From contig JABRWF010000003.1 of NCBI GenBank assembly GCA_018343915.1, forward strand, positions 2,852,001-2,916,000: a stretch of 64,000 bases of DNA, read 5' to 3'. The position numbers and the translations under genes are program-made. This document shows, one piece after another, positions 33,137 through 46,851 of this stretch (its first letter is position 1; the number at the start of each line of letters is the position of its first letter). The DNA is from Agroathelia rolfsii (lineage: Eukaryota; Basidiomycota; Agaricomycetes; Amylocorticiales; Amylocorticiaceae). A model generated the notes under the pieces. That model was given only the letters and a program-made list of their open reading frames with translations, was not told the origin of the DNA and ran no database searches.

Positions 33137-35112
33137 ATGAGCATGAAAAGAATAGGCGGTCTCCTCCTTCGTCATCGTGTTTTGCTGCCCTCCCGCACTG
33201 CAGCAGCATCATCGCACATTACCTATCATGGCATCGGCAGCTCAGTAACACGGGCACGCACAATGGCCAGCTTAAGTGCCCAATCCGAGGTCCGTCAACA
33301 CATTATATCTTATGTACCTGAAGCATATACATCTGACATTTTGAATCTCCCCTGTTCCAGTCTTCGCCTTACCCACCACCGTCCCTCCCAACATCTCCCA
33401 ATACTTCGCACCTCCAACCGAAATATACATATGCTAACGCGAACTCGCCTGGGCAGGCCAACACGCAATCAAAGTCCATCATTGACACATCGGAAAAGTA
33501 CATCCTGCCCGTGTACGCGCGCCCGCCGTTTGTGCTCTCGCACGGGAAGGAGTCGTACGTGTGGGACGTGGAGGGGAACAAGTACCTCGATTTCACGGCA
33601 GGTATCGCTGTGAATGCGCTCGGGCAGGCGGATGAAGGTGTAGCCAAGGTATGCACGTGTGAAATACAGATATATCCGCCTCCTCTTTACTCTTTTTGAT
33701 TTCGATCAAAATAATTCTAATCATGAACGAATGAATAGGTTGTTGCAGAGCAAGCAGGAAAGCTTCTTCATACGAGCAACGTATACTACAACGAATGGTC
33801 CAGCAAGCTCGCTGAGCTGCTCGTTACGCTCACGCAGCGCGAGGGCGGCCTCGGATACGCGGCGGGCTCTACCGAACCGCCCACGGCCGGTGCCAAGGTC
33901 TTCTTCGCCAATTCGGGCACGGAGGCGAACGAGGGCGCGCTCAAGATCGCGCGCAAGGTCGGCAAGGACCGCGCTGCCGCCAGTGGGGGCTCGCCTAATA
34001 GCAAAACGCGCCTGGTCTCGTTCGAGAACTCGTTCCACGGCCGCAGCATGGGCGCACTGAGTATGACGGCCAATGCCAAGTACCAAAAGCCGTTTGAGCC
34101 ACTCGTCCCTGGCGTGAATGTGGGCAGACTGAATTGCGCCGTGGAAGATCTCGACGCGCTCGTGACGGACGAGACATGCGGCGTGATTGTGGAGTGTATC
34201 CAAGGCGAGGGTGGTATTAATGTCGCGCAGCTTGACTGGCTGCGTGCTCTTCGGAAACGATGTGATCAGGTTGGCGCGGTGCTCATCTTTGATGAGATCC
34301 AGGTGAGTTGTGTATTTCTTATTCGGCACAGATATATGTATCATTTATTAATATGTATTTTTATTGTCGTCGGCCGTTGACCATGGATTGATGATATCAT
34401 TGATATTGATCTCATTTGTCATTTTCTTTGGATGATGCGTACAGTGTGGTCTGTATCGGTCTGGGACGCTATGGGCCCACTCTGCACTCCCGACAGACTG
34501 TCATCCGGATATTATCACGATGGCAAAGCCGTTGGCAAACGGATTCCCTATCGGAGCAGTTCTAATGCGGGATAGTATTGCAGCGACGATGACAGCAGGT
34601 ACGTCTCGTCATCATCGGTGCCCGCTGACCCACTCATGATGGGGTTCTCTCTTCTTGCAATTCTTTCACCGATGTATTGACGGACATGTTTGCTAATGTT
34701 CTCTTATGTATATTCCGCCGGTAAAATCACAGGTACGCACGGGACCACGTTCGGAGGATCCCCTATTGCCTGCGCCGTGGGCCATCACGTCCTCTCGAGG
34801 CTGTCGGAGCGTGCGTTTGTGTCACACGTCGCGGAGGTGAGTGCATACCTGACGGCGCGCCTCGAGTTGCTGCCGAAGTGGTTCCCGGGCATCGTGCAGG
34901 AGCAGATGCGTGGCCGGGGCCTTATTCGCGGGATTGGGTTCGAGAATGCGGAACATCCCGGCAAGTTGGTTGAACTGGCACGCGAGCGGGGGGTGTTCTT
35001 CCTGACGGCGGGCAAGGATGCAGTGCGACTTGTGCCGAGTCTGACGATTGGGAAGAAGGAGGTGGATGAGGCTATGGATGTGCTAGAGAGCTGCCTGACA
35101 CTACTGCGATAA
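33137..35112 (+). CDS. ARG8: Acetylornithine aminotransferase, mitochondrial
   Basis: Five exons (33137..33289, 33361..33648, 33739..34302, 34445..34598, 34733..35112) give 512 residues. The first 50 residues are Arg/Leu/Ser-rich with almost no acid (MSMKRIGGLLLRHRVLLPSR), a likely mitochondrial presequence. The class III aminotransferase core follows: VWDVEGNKYLDFTAGIAV, FFANSGTEANEGALK (PLP phosphate loop), SFHGRSMGAL, VIVECIQGEGG, VLIFDEIQCGLYRSG, and the PLP lysine in MAKPLANGFPIGA. THGTTFGGSPIACAV is also conserved. It makes N-acetylornithine in arginine synthesis. The ornithine aminotransferase alternative is less likely given the THGTTFGG form and the presequence. Confidence 0.93.
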
Positions 35113-35419
35113 AAATGCACCGGCAGTGATTACATCTATGTAGATGTAGAATGATGCAACAATCAGGTGAATTGGATTGGATGGCCGAGTCACAATACTT
35201 TGATAATGTATTGTACATGTAATGCAATAACCGGCATTCGCACTCGTGTGAAACCGGTGCTTAGTAGGAATGGGGATAGGCGCTAAGCGTGATCTGTGGA
35301 AGTGATCCAATCATGCGCCCAATCGGAATTGCTCAATTTTGCCCTTATTTTGCGGACACATCTCTCTTCAACTCCTTCCTCCAGCATCCCCCCCCCCCAA
35401 ACCGAGTCAGTTCTGCATC
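35113..35419. other. Short intergenic region between ARG8 and HEM1
   Basis: 307 bp holding the ARG8 3' flank and the HEM1 promoter and leader. A C11 run (35388-35398) lies 22 bases before the HEM1 ATG. Confidence 0.45.
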
Positions 35420-37715
35420 ATGGACAGACTGTCTTCTCTTTCCCGCTTCAAACACTCCTGCCCTTTCTTGGGTAGGACGAAGACTTCCACCCTTCGCACC
35501 CTCTGCACCTCTTCTTCGCCTCGCTTCCCGACCATATCCCTCTTGACCGAGCGCGCGACGAAATGTCCCATTATGGGCCCCGCCCTCGACGTTCGCAGCA
35601 AGCAGATTGTCGCTGGATACGCTAGCGTTGCTGCCCCCGCCGACGTCCAGAAGATGCACCAGGAAAAGGGCTACTTCTCCCACAACGGTGTCCCCGCCGA
35701 GGAGGACATTGCCAAGTGCCCCCACGCTTCTGCTGCTCGTGCGGCCGCCAAAATGGCCGACGACCTCGCTGCAGCGGCTATCAAGAAGCAGAAGGCGGCC
35801 AAACCGGTCAAGGCTGCGACGCCCGCTGCTGCCGCGGCGGGCTGCCCCTTCCACCAGGCCGCCGGGACTAGCGCCTCCACCTCTGTTTCTGCTGCCGAGA
35901 AGCAGCTCCGCGCTTCCGAAGAGGCCAAGGCTGCGACCCGCTCTGGCTTCGACTACGAGCAATTTTATGCGCAGGAGCTCGAGAAAAAGCACAACGACAA
36001 GTCATACCGTTACTTTAACAATATCAACCGCCTCGCGTCCAAGTTCCCCGTGGCGCATACAGGCAACGTGAAAGAGGAGGTCGAGGTCTGGTGTGCCAAT
36101 GACTATCTCGGCATGGGCAGCAACCCTGTCGTGCTCGAGACTATGCAGTACGTCATGACTAAGTCATTTTTATCCTGTCACATGGATTTGATCACTGACT
36201 CATCATGATCTTTGTAACCAACTCCTCTTCTTCCTGATCACACAGCCGGACTTTGGACAAGTATGGTCACGGCGCTGGCGGCACGCGCAACATCGCCGGT
36301 AACGGTGCGATGCATCTCTCGCTCGAGCGCGAGCTCGCTGCGTTGCATCGTAAGCCGGCCGCGCTCGTCTTCTCTTCGTGCTACGTCGCCAACGATGCCA
36401 CGCTTTCTACCCTTGGCTCAAAGCTCCCCGGCTGCGTCTACTTCTCGGATTCGATGAACCATGCGTCCATGATCCAGGGTATGCGTCACTCGGGTGCTAA
36501 GCGTGTTATCTTCAAGCACAATGACCTCGAGGACTTGGAGGCCAAGTTGCAGATGTGGCCCAAGGAAACCCCCAAGATTATTGCCTTTGAGAGTGTCTAC
36601 TCCATGTGCGGTAGCGTTGGCCCTATCAAGGAAATTTGCGATCTTGCCGACAAGTACGGCGCGCTTACTTTCCTCGACGAGGTAAGATCATTTATTCAAG
36701 CTGCCCGTAATACCCGCATATATTCACATCATTTTTTTTTCAGGTCCACGCAGTTGGCATGTATGGTCCTCGCGGTGCGGGTGTCGCTGAACACCTCGAC
36801 TTCGAGGCTCACAAAGCTGCCGGTAACAGCCCCGAGGCCATCCCCGGCTCTGTTATGGATCGCATTGATATCATTACTGGTACACTTGGCAAGGCTTACG
36901 GTGCCGTCGGTGGATACATCGCCGGCTCCGCCGATTTCGTCGATATGGTTCGCTCCTACGCCCCCGGTTTTATCTTCACGACTTCTCTGCCCCCCGCCAC
37001 CGTCGCTGGTGCACGCGCGAGCGTGATCTACCAGCGCGAGTACATGGGTGACCGTCAACTGAAACAGGCCAACGTCCGCCAGGTGAAGCGTCGCTTTGCT
37101 GAGCTCGATATCCCCGTCATTCCCGGTCCCTCGCATATTATCTCCGTCCTCGTGGGTGACGCCGCCGTCGCCAAGGCCGCCTCGGACAAACTACTTTCGG
37201 AACACAACATCTACGTGCAATCGATCAACTATCCCACCGTTGCCCGTGGCGAGGAGCGCCTGCGCATCACCGTCACACCCCGCCACACTCAGGAACAGAT
37301 GGACCACCTCATTGCCGCCGTCAACCAGGTCTTTGATGAGCTCGATATGACGCGTCTTAGCGCATGGAAGGCTGTTGGCGGCCGCGCTGGTGTCGAGGTC
37401 GACCCGGCGACGGTCAGCCCCGTCTGGACGGACGAACAGGTCGGGTTGCACAACGACACGGTCCCGCGCACGCTGCACACGGGCGAACGCGGGTTTGTCG
37501 ACGTCGAGGCGGTCGAGACTGTGCGCGGTGCGTTTGAGGAGCTGCTTGGACCCGTCGTAGCGCGCCAGGACACGACGGCGGTGCTTGAGGAGCAGCTGCT
37601 CCAGGCGTCGCTCAAGATGGCCGCGGCTAACGCGCCTGTGGCCGCTCTTGGGCAGGTGTCTTCCCTCGCCAAGGCGCCCAAGGCTTCCAAGCTCGCCGCT
37701 GCCGCCTCTGCTTAA
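35420..37715 (+). CDS. HEM1: 5-aminolevulinate synthase, mitochondrial
   Basis: Three exons (35420..36147, 36246..36681, 36744..37715) give 711 residues. The core has [66 protein letters not shown] and the PLP lysine in [12 protein letters not shown]. It condenses glycine and succinyl-CoA, the first step of heme synthesis. The long N-terminal region carries four Cys-Pro dipeptides at residues 14, 49, 100 and 142 (SCPFLG, KCPIMG, KCPHAS, GCPFHQ), which look like heme regulatory motifs; in animal ALAS such motifs block import or stability when heme is abundant. Between them is an Ala/Lys-rich linker. The C-terminal 130 residues beyond the catalytic core are an Ala/Val-rich extension. The gene follows ARG8 in tandem. 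Confidence 0.95.
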
Positions 37716-38142
37716 GTGCAAGGTTGAAGTCTTCTCCCCTTTTTTTAAAACCCTTCTTCCAACTAGCCGTTTGTGCGCTTTCGCTTCTTGATTCAATTAA
37801 TATTCGTTTTTGCTACATAATCTTCGTGGAGCCATTCACTTGTTTTTTCTTCCGCTTTTCTCTTTTTTTCGTCCTCTCAAGGTGCTTGCTTTGTTTTTGT
37901 TTTCTTTGGTCTTTTGCGTCTATCTATCACCACCATCCGTGGAGATAGTTACTACTATATACGTCTACATTACCTACTTCACACCCTCAGAGACGAGAAA
38001 GAAAGAAAAGGTCGACGAGAGGAATCAAATGATGGTTGTCTCACATAATATTCCATTTTGTGTGTGCGCACTCCCCCCAAGTGTGATGACAGAAAGTAGG
38101 TATTACAGAAAACACCAGTTGCCATGTTTTTTTGTCGATGTG
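37716..38142. other. Convergent 3' flanks of HEM1 and the WKF-domain gene
   Basis: T-rich sequence between converging stop codons, presumably two 3' UTRs. No gene seen. Confidence 0.4.
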
Positions 38143-39495
38143 TCAAGATGACAGTACCTCGAGAATGCTTGTAGCCCGCGTACGGTGTAGGTCCGTCACT
38201 ACCACCCGCGCTGGTGCTGATTCTGACTGAGCTTTTGCTCCGTTATCAATGATGGCTGCTGTGTCTTTCTCTGACGACGGCGTAGTGCTGGTATCTTTTG
38301 GTGGAGGAGCAGTCTCTGAATCTAAGACGGTTTGGCAGGCTTTTTTGAGGGTCTGAGTTTTTTTTTGGACAACCATTTAGTTAGTATCGTAAGCAAAATT
38401 TGAGCACAGAATTTTTTTTTTGCAAAAAAAAAAACATAAGAAGCAATTGCTTACATCTCGTACGCTGCCCTGGACATGGGAAAGATATTTTATTACAAGT
38501 GGTATGTGCATGTCTGGTATCTGTTTTTATTTTCATTTTTATTTTATAAATGAACCTCAGTTTGATGGGTTTTGAAAGAGAAGGGAGGGGAGGGGAAGAG
38601 GAGCTTACCGCATCGCTCGACCAAAGGTTACGCAAAACCCAGTTCTGTCTTGCCTTGTTGAATTTCCATTGTTGAGGGTGTGCGAATTGCGTGTATGCAT
38701 AAGACAAAGCTGGTTTTTAACGTGCATGAGTAACCCGTTTCCTCTCGGATGCCCTAATCAAGACAATATGGAAAAAGAAATACCTTTGGACGCCTGACTC
38801 GACAGTGTACCGTCTTGAGCCGGATCAGGAAAATCGACAAAAGGATGATTGTCCTCTACTGATGTTTTGCTCCTGGACTTTTTCTTCTTCTTTTCTGTTT
38901 TTCCGTCTGAGCCTTTGGACTTTTTCCGGTGCTGTTTGGAAGTAGAGGCAGCCGTAAGTTCACCATTATTATCGTCGTCTTTTCTTTCTTTTTCTTTTTG
39001 CTCTTCTGCTGTCGCCGCCATCGCCTTAGCCAACTTGCGTTGCTTCTTGCGCTCTTTCCTCCCAGCATCCTCATCCTCTTCGGCAGGGACTATTTCCGAA
39101 GCTTTTTCTTTATCCTCTTGAGTTAATTGGGTTTGCTGCTCCTTCAACTCCAACTCCCGTGCAGCAGCTTTTTCCAATTTACGTAGCCGTTTGCGCTCTC
39201 GACGTGCGGTCGCATCGTCTTCGTCTTCATTGCGGTCTCCATCCGGAATAGCGGCAGGAGATTTTGTTTGATTGCTTAGAGCAGCAGGCGTCTCTTCTTC
39301 TTCATGACGATGTTTCCGTTTCTTGCTGGCTTTCTTTGATAGTTCAGAAATAGTTGTAGTGGATTCATCACTGGCAGCGCCGACAGTTGTGGAACCTGAT
39401 GCTGAAGCTGCAGTCGCTCCTCCATAATCATGGTGAGAGGAGGATTTGGACTTTTTATTCTTCTTTTCCTTCTTCTTGGGATCTGAGACGGACAT
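38143..39495 (-). CDS. WKF-domain protein (C7orf50-like, probably nucleolar)
   Basis: Four exons (39495..38784, 38709..38609, 38520..38455, 38352..38143) give 362 residues. The N-terminal 230 residues are Lys/Glu-rich (KKKEKKNKKSKSSS, RRERKRLRKLEKAA). The WKF domain spans three exons: ALSYAYTQFAHPQQWKFNKA, RQNWVLRNLW, then IPDMHIPLVIKYLSHVQGSV and RDTLKKACQTVL. WKF proteins are small basic nucleolar proteins linked to ribosome biogenesis. The Lys-rich tracts fit nucleolar targeting. The tail after the domain is Ser/Thr/Pro-rich. The 66-nt third exon is placed by homology as well as splice sites. Confidence 0.8.
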
Positions 39496-40080
39496 GGGGC
39501 CTTGATGGTGTAGAGAAATGTGTAGTCGTGATAGTTCAAGTAAATGGACAGATGAGCAGAGTGTTTTACGGATGAAGCAAGATAATAACAAGTAAGCAAT
39601 GCTACATGATCGAGTTGGTCTCAGAGCTGCTTCCGCTTATCATTTGCAACCTATATGATGATGGCAATGGTCCATTAGCGCTGACTGGACAATTGCGTAT
39701 TCCATTCTGTGCTCTTGAATGAAGAGGGACACGGGTTTGAATAAATGTGCAACCCCAATAACGCTACAGACCTAACCAACGTGAATCTTGAATCATCATT
39801 CCATCATGATATACATCTACTATCATCAATCAACTACCATTAAAACCAGTGTTACTCAGCAAGAGATGTTGGGCTGTACACCCGTACCTGATAGCGGCCT
39901 GTCCTTCGCATCATGATAGATGATGGATAATAGGTGCCTCATAGGGTGTGTCTTGCTGCATAAGCACTCAGAAAATAGACGCGCAAGGTTGCCCATCCCG
40001 GAGGCACGTGCTAGCTGGCACTGCCAGTAGACCTGAGAACGACAGTCAGTGGGCGAGGATCGTCTTCAACTCTGCCCACC
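39496..40080. other. Divergent promoter region, WKF gene / AYR1-like gene
   Basis: 585 bp between divergent starts with no supported gene. No specific regulatory motif is assigned. Confidence 0.4.
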
Positions 40081-41092
40081 ATGTCCAAGGTAGTGCTCAT
40101 AACTGGCTGCTCAAGAGGCGGTATTGGCTTCGCCCTGTGAGTAATCGCTTCTATGGAGAGGCACCAGTTCAGAGGCTTACTATATGCGACCCTTCGTCTC
40201 CCAGCGCAGAAGAGTTTGCTAAACGAGGCCATGTGGTATACGCCACCGCTCGTCAGGTATCCAAAATGGATGGGTTACCTGAGACGGATAATGTTCACAA
40301 GCTGCCGCTCGATGTGACGAACAGCGAAAATATTACCTCCGCTGTGGCGACCATCCTACAAGAGCAAAACAGGATCGATATTGTTGTTAATAATGCTGGC
40401 ATGATGGTGCCAGGTAAGCGAGGATTACTTCGTAGCCTAGTATATTCATTCATTAAAGCCTCGCCTATGTTTTCACAGGACCTGCGATAGATCTCACAAT
40501 TGAAGAGGCACAGAAAACATTCAACACAAACTTCTTCTCTGTTTTGCGCATGGCCAAGGCCGTCGTTCCTGCCATGGCCTCTCGCAAGAGCGGAACAATA
40601 GTAAATATAGGCTCAGTCGCAGGAAATGTGTAAGTCTCTTTAGATACTGTGCACACATACAGTATTGATACTCAATTTGATATTAGGACAACACCATGGG
40701 ACGGTCTATACGACTCATCCAAAGCTGCCGTGCACTCATTGAGCGAATCACTTTTCATGGAATGCAAACCATTTAATATCAACATCGTACTTGTCGCGCC
40801 CGGCTTCACCAAGTCAAACATGTCCCAGAACAGCATCGGTTCCATGCACACGCCCGAAGACACGCTCTATAAAAACGAGACGGATTTGATCATGGACCGT
40901 ATCAAGAGGATATCGAGCGACGACGCCATGCCGCTCGACCAGTTCGCTAACCAGGTCGTCACTCACGTACTGCAGCCCAAACCGGCTTTTTACCTCACCT
41001 TGGGAGGTCAGTCGTCGAGCGCGAGACTAGTTTGGTTCCTACCGAGCGAATGGCGTCTGAATTACGTTTGGAAATTCTTCGGGGGCAAGTAG
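40081..41092 (+). CDS. AYR1: NADPH-dependent 1-acyldihydroxyacetone-phosphate reductase-like SDR
   Basis: Four exons (40081..40136, 40205..40413, 40479..40629, 40687..41092) give 273 residues. The SDR signatures are intact: VVLITGCSRGGIGFAL at the N-terminus (cofactor), NNAGMMVPG, the Ser in NIGSVAGNV and YxxxK in YDSSKAA. AYR1 reduces 1-acyl-DHAP to lysophosphatidic acid at the ER and lipid droplets. The C-terminal hydrophobic/aromatic segment (ARLVWFLPSEWRLNYVWKFF) could attach it to membranes. The first ATG has a CACC context. Other SDR functions of the same subfamily cannot be excluded. Confidence 0.82.
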
Positions 41093-41397
41093 ATGGAGAT
41101 GCGACTCGTGCTTCTTAAATTATAGCGTTTGTACCCTATGCATGTATCTTGAATGGTGTCCTTATTACCTCGATGTAATATCAAAAAATTCGCAACGACA
41201 TTGCATCAAGTTAAGACCAGTAAAGATAGAAGAATTACTTTTCCGTTAATGCACATCTATGTGCTGATAGTTGTATTTCCATGTAAATGCGCTACCTCTA
41301 AAGGTTTTCAGAGACGCTACGGACCGCCTGTACAAATAAGTACCAGCCTTCATCATCAATGCACAAGCACTTTTTTTTTCTGGCACAGAGACTATTA

Positions 41398-43072
<1,675 letters not shown>

Positions 43073-43661
43073 CTTTGAAATAGTGGTTAGAACAAGGAGA
43101 CAAGGCTGGTTGAAGTGGTCGACTTTGCTACAAGTCTTACTTATGACTTAATTATGACTTGGTTGAATAAAGCCGATAATGCCGAAAGCTTGTATAACAC
43201 GATAAGAACTTGTCACTTGGTCCCGGTCATCTAACTGTATACTCTCTGGTCCTCGACTCTAGCATTAGAAGAGGTCTTGGGAATTTCAGCCCCTCTTCGT
43301 TCAATTTATGTACCCGTTCTTTACACTCGAAAGATGATTAACAGTACAAATAGTTTTAAATATCTGTGCTTTCAAGTCCAAATCGAGACTCGGCGAATTA
43401 ACTTGCAGGACATGGCTACTGTGCGTCTCGAGTTATATGAAAGCATAGAAAAAGACTTAAACAAAGGTATATTATGATCAACTTCAAGGTTAACGTATCT
43501 TTGTGAGTTGGTCTCCGATCTCGCCGAATAAAACTAGAATTGTGATTCGTGACAGTAACGTCCACACACCGTCACAAACGTGGTGGCTAATTAGCGCGTT
43601 TGTTGAACTTGGTGTACCGTGACACAGTACTAGTATTAGATACCTGCTTGACATATCTAAG
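43073..43661. other. Divergent promoter region, LYS12 / CDT2
   Basis: 589 bp between divergent starts, no supported gene. CDT2 is expected to be cell-cycle regulated; no clear MCB-type box was assigned. Confidence 0.4.
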
Positions 43662-45413
43662 ATGCCTCGATCAAGGGCCACCTTTTCTAATCATACCAAT
43701 GCAGACCAAACTAATCTATTCTCTTTCTTGTCACACACTTCATCAGTATCCGAGAAGAGATCATTGACATGTTCAGAGGAAACGCATCACAGAAAACGTA
43801 CTAAGATTCGTCATGGAGTAGTAGCAAACGGAGATGAAGACGAAGTTGAAAGCTCCTGTGAGAGCGAGGACGATAATGATACACCTTCAGGACCCTGCTT
43901 GCCCCATTCTAGTGCTAGTTGGCGTAGAAAACCCCAAGAGTCATTATGGATGAATATGCGCGCCCTTGCCACTGGTGCAAAGACAAGAGCTCACCGTGCG
44001 TTCATTATTACGGCCTAGATTATCGTAACTTAAAACGATTTACAGTATCTTATTTTCCAATAATACAGTCGTTGGTCTCCTCCAATAAATCCGACGTATT
44101 CAAAAGTACTTCGGTGTTCGAAGACAACGATCTTTCGACACCATACGCATGCTCTTATAGCTATGGTATGATCACTGAAGTATATTTGTAGCCTTCGCGA
44201 CTCAAATAATCAATACCTAGGTGCAAAACGCGGCGGAAAACCTTTTCTGGCAGTTGCTACCGAAGAAGGATCTCTTCACATTATTGATACCTCGGAACGT
44301 GACGACTGGGATGTCGAACCTCTTCGTACAACAATACATCCTCACGGCAATGCCATATTCGGTCTCAAATGGTCACCCTCCGATTCTCGGATAGCTACAG
44401 CATCTGCAGACCATACGACCAATATTATAGACCCTCAAACAGAGCGAACTCTTGCCACATGCTTGTTTCACACCGGGACCGTCAGATGTTTGGCATGGGA
44501 TTCACAACATGGCGACGACGTCCTTTGTACGGGCGGGCGAGATGGTGAAATCAGGTTATGGGACATAAGGGTTCCATCAAGACATTCAGGCATGCCTAAA
44601 GGCGTCGTAGAGAGCGTCATGGTCATCCCATTTGCCCATCACGCTACGCAACCAAAATCACGGACGAAGAAGGGAGGCGGCGGACCGGCCATAAGCATAA
44701 CAAGCTTGATCTACGCTGAAAACGAGCCACATCAGGTGATAAGCAGCGGATCATTCGATAGGTGAGTGGTTTCTTGTCATTTTAATCTCGTTTGATACCA
44801 AATAATGGACCTTAGTGTACTTCGACAATGGGATCTGCGATTGCCCAAAGCATCGATCACTCGTTCCGGTGGTATGCTGAAACGTGCAAGACCAAAACCG
44901 ATATTGTCTTCCCATGATCCAAGTATTTTAGGCGTAGGCGCGAACGCACGACATCGTGGTCTTGCTAGTCTCGTTGCTGGTATAGGACCTACTTCATCCT
45001 TGGTCTTCGCCCTTGCAGCGGACACACGAATTCACACATATGACATGAAGTCACTGTCACCGATTCAAACTGACGGCCAAAGCGTAATGCAATCAAACAC
45101 ATTCTATACCGGACTTGCGATATCACCCTGTGGCCGTTTTCTGGCATGTGGAAGCCCACAAGGGAAGCCCACCGCCTTTGATATTTCAATGGCGGGTAGG
45201 ACTGGTCCACCCGCAAGTTTTACCAACAAGAAGGTCGAGCTTCATGGGCAGGGAGGCGAAGTCGGGGCCCTGGACTGGGCAGACGGCATGCTGGCGACTT
45301 GTGCCGACGATAGGACAGTCAGAATATGGAGACCTGATGTGGAGAGGCAGAGACAATGTGAAAATAACCCCGAAGAAGAGAAATGGGGTTGGAGCTGGGC
45401 GCATACATCGTAA
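43662..45413 (+). CDS. CDT2: WD40 substrate receptor CDT2/DTL of CRL4 ubiquitin ligase
   Basis: Four exons (43662..43995, 44046..44165, 44221..44761, 44816..45413) give 530 residues. The CDT2 start of the propeller is recognisable: STPYACSYSYGAKRGGKPFL, AVATEEGSLHIIDTSERDDW, then NAIFGLKWSPSDSRIATASA. Two DDB1-binding WDxR boxes appear: IRLWDIRVP and LRQWDLRLP. The last repeat ends TCADDRTVRIWRPD. CDT2 brings PCNA-bound CDT1 and other replication-coupled substrates to CUL4-DDB1 in S phase. The first 110 residues are a Ser/Asp/Glu-rich lead with basic patches and no clear domain. Confidence 0.88.
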
Positions 45414-45630
45414 CTCCGCGCATGGGACTTGGTGGCCTCCTTAAATTATGTTGCCTATATAATGTGTTTCCGGGTATAAAGCCGTAATGATTGGATGGTT
45501 GGTACAATGTGTATGTTAGGAAAGCATGCAGAATGATGTATTGTGTCCTAGAAGCATTAAGAAATAGTTATAAGGGAGGGGTGTCTCCTTCCAAGAGCCA
45601 TAAAAAAACAAGTGTTCAATTGAGAACCCT

Positions 45631-46541
45631 CTATTTCTTCTGAATGGCATTGACCAGCCTATTTTTTGGGCGGTACGTATCAACTCGCTTTGAAATTGAA
45701 TCAAGTCAGGCTTACCAGTCTAAGCCCTCTTCCAAGCCCTCGCCTGTCTTTGCACAACTTCCCCGCACACTCCATGGCCTTGTTTTCTCTCCGCCGGCGA
45801 GACCTAGCTGCTCACTGACCACTTCAGGCTTGGCAGCACCGTCGACATCCTGCTTGTTACAGAATACGAGCAGTGGTACTCCTGCGAGTTCGTCTTCGGA
45901 GAGCATGGTCAAGAGCTCAGAGCGAGATGTGGGGAGGCGCGCATGATCAGATGAATCAATAACGTATATAATAGCAGAGGTGTTTGGGAAATAGCAACGC
46001 CAATATGGTCTACGGAAAACGAGAAATTAGGAAGAGATAGGTCATAAAAATAGACTTGCACGTACCGAATACTAGATTGGCCTCCAAGATCCCATACTTG
46101 GAACTTGATGTTCTTGTACTGTAACAAACGATGCTTACTGGTGCAAATAATTAAAAAGGGCGCTATAACCCACCTGCACGGTCTCCACGTTGAAACCGAT
46201 TGCTAACGAAAAGGTGTCAGAGAAGGACGTCGGGGAGGGTACGTTGAGGAGGCATACTTGGTATTGTTGATACAACCTCGCCAATCTGCACAAGTTAGTG
46301 GTGCCGAAGGTGAAAGGTGAAATAGGTTCATACCTGTAATCGGTACAAAATCGTGGTCTGTACAGGAGGTGTGCGGTGTATGGTCAGTACTTCCATGACA
46401 TCGTTTAGCAGACGCAGGTAGTGTACTACTGACTTTGCCGGCAGAATCCAGCCCGAGCATGAGAATTCGCACGTCCTGGTCCTTTCCCCAGCGTACCAGA
46501 GATGATAGAGTGCCAAATAATGAGGAGACAGAGAGTCCCAT
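45631..46541 (-). CDS. ARL1: ARF-like GTPase ARL1
   Basis: Seven exons (46541..46434, 46357..46334, 46285..46258, 46202..46174, 46118..46066, 46009..45716, 45658..45631) give 187 residues. Gly2 is present for myristoylation (MGLSVSSLFGTLSSL). GTPase motifs: GLDSAGKTTILYRLQ, TIPTIGFNVE (switch I), VWDLGGQSSIRPYWRCYF (switch II, an ARL1-type sequence), FCNKQD and SCAKTGEG. ARL1 acts at the trans-Golgi and recruits GRIP-domain golgins. The length is close to the family's 180-183 residues. The small exons (24-29 nt) were placed by phase and motif continuity. Confidence 0.92.
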
Positions 46542-46851
46542 GGCTGCCAGACGTAGTACTTGTGCTGTGAGTAAGTGGTCTTGAGAGTACTTGTGGTGCT
46601 TACGCGAAACTATGGTCCAATGGCCGCCTTGACTGGTGTAGACTGCTGTAAGCTTAACCAGTTCCCAAATATGGAATTTAGTCACGGGTGATCGAGAGAT
46701 CTTCCATCGGAAGCAAAGCTCGCGTCGAGTGCCTCAACATCATTCGGCTACCACACCTGGGTGTGTTGTATTATTACTTGCGAGTCAGACCTGTGCACGC
46801 ACACGACCAGATCCTCTTGATCACATATTCTGACTATTTTTCCCGCTTTGT

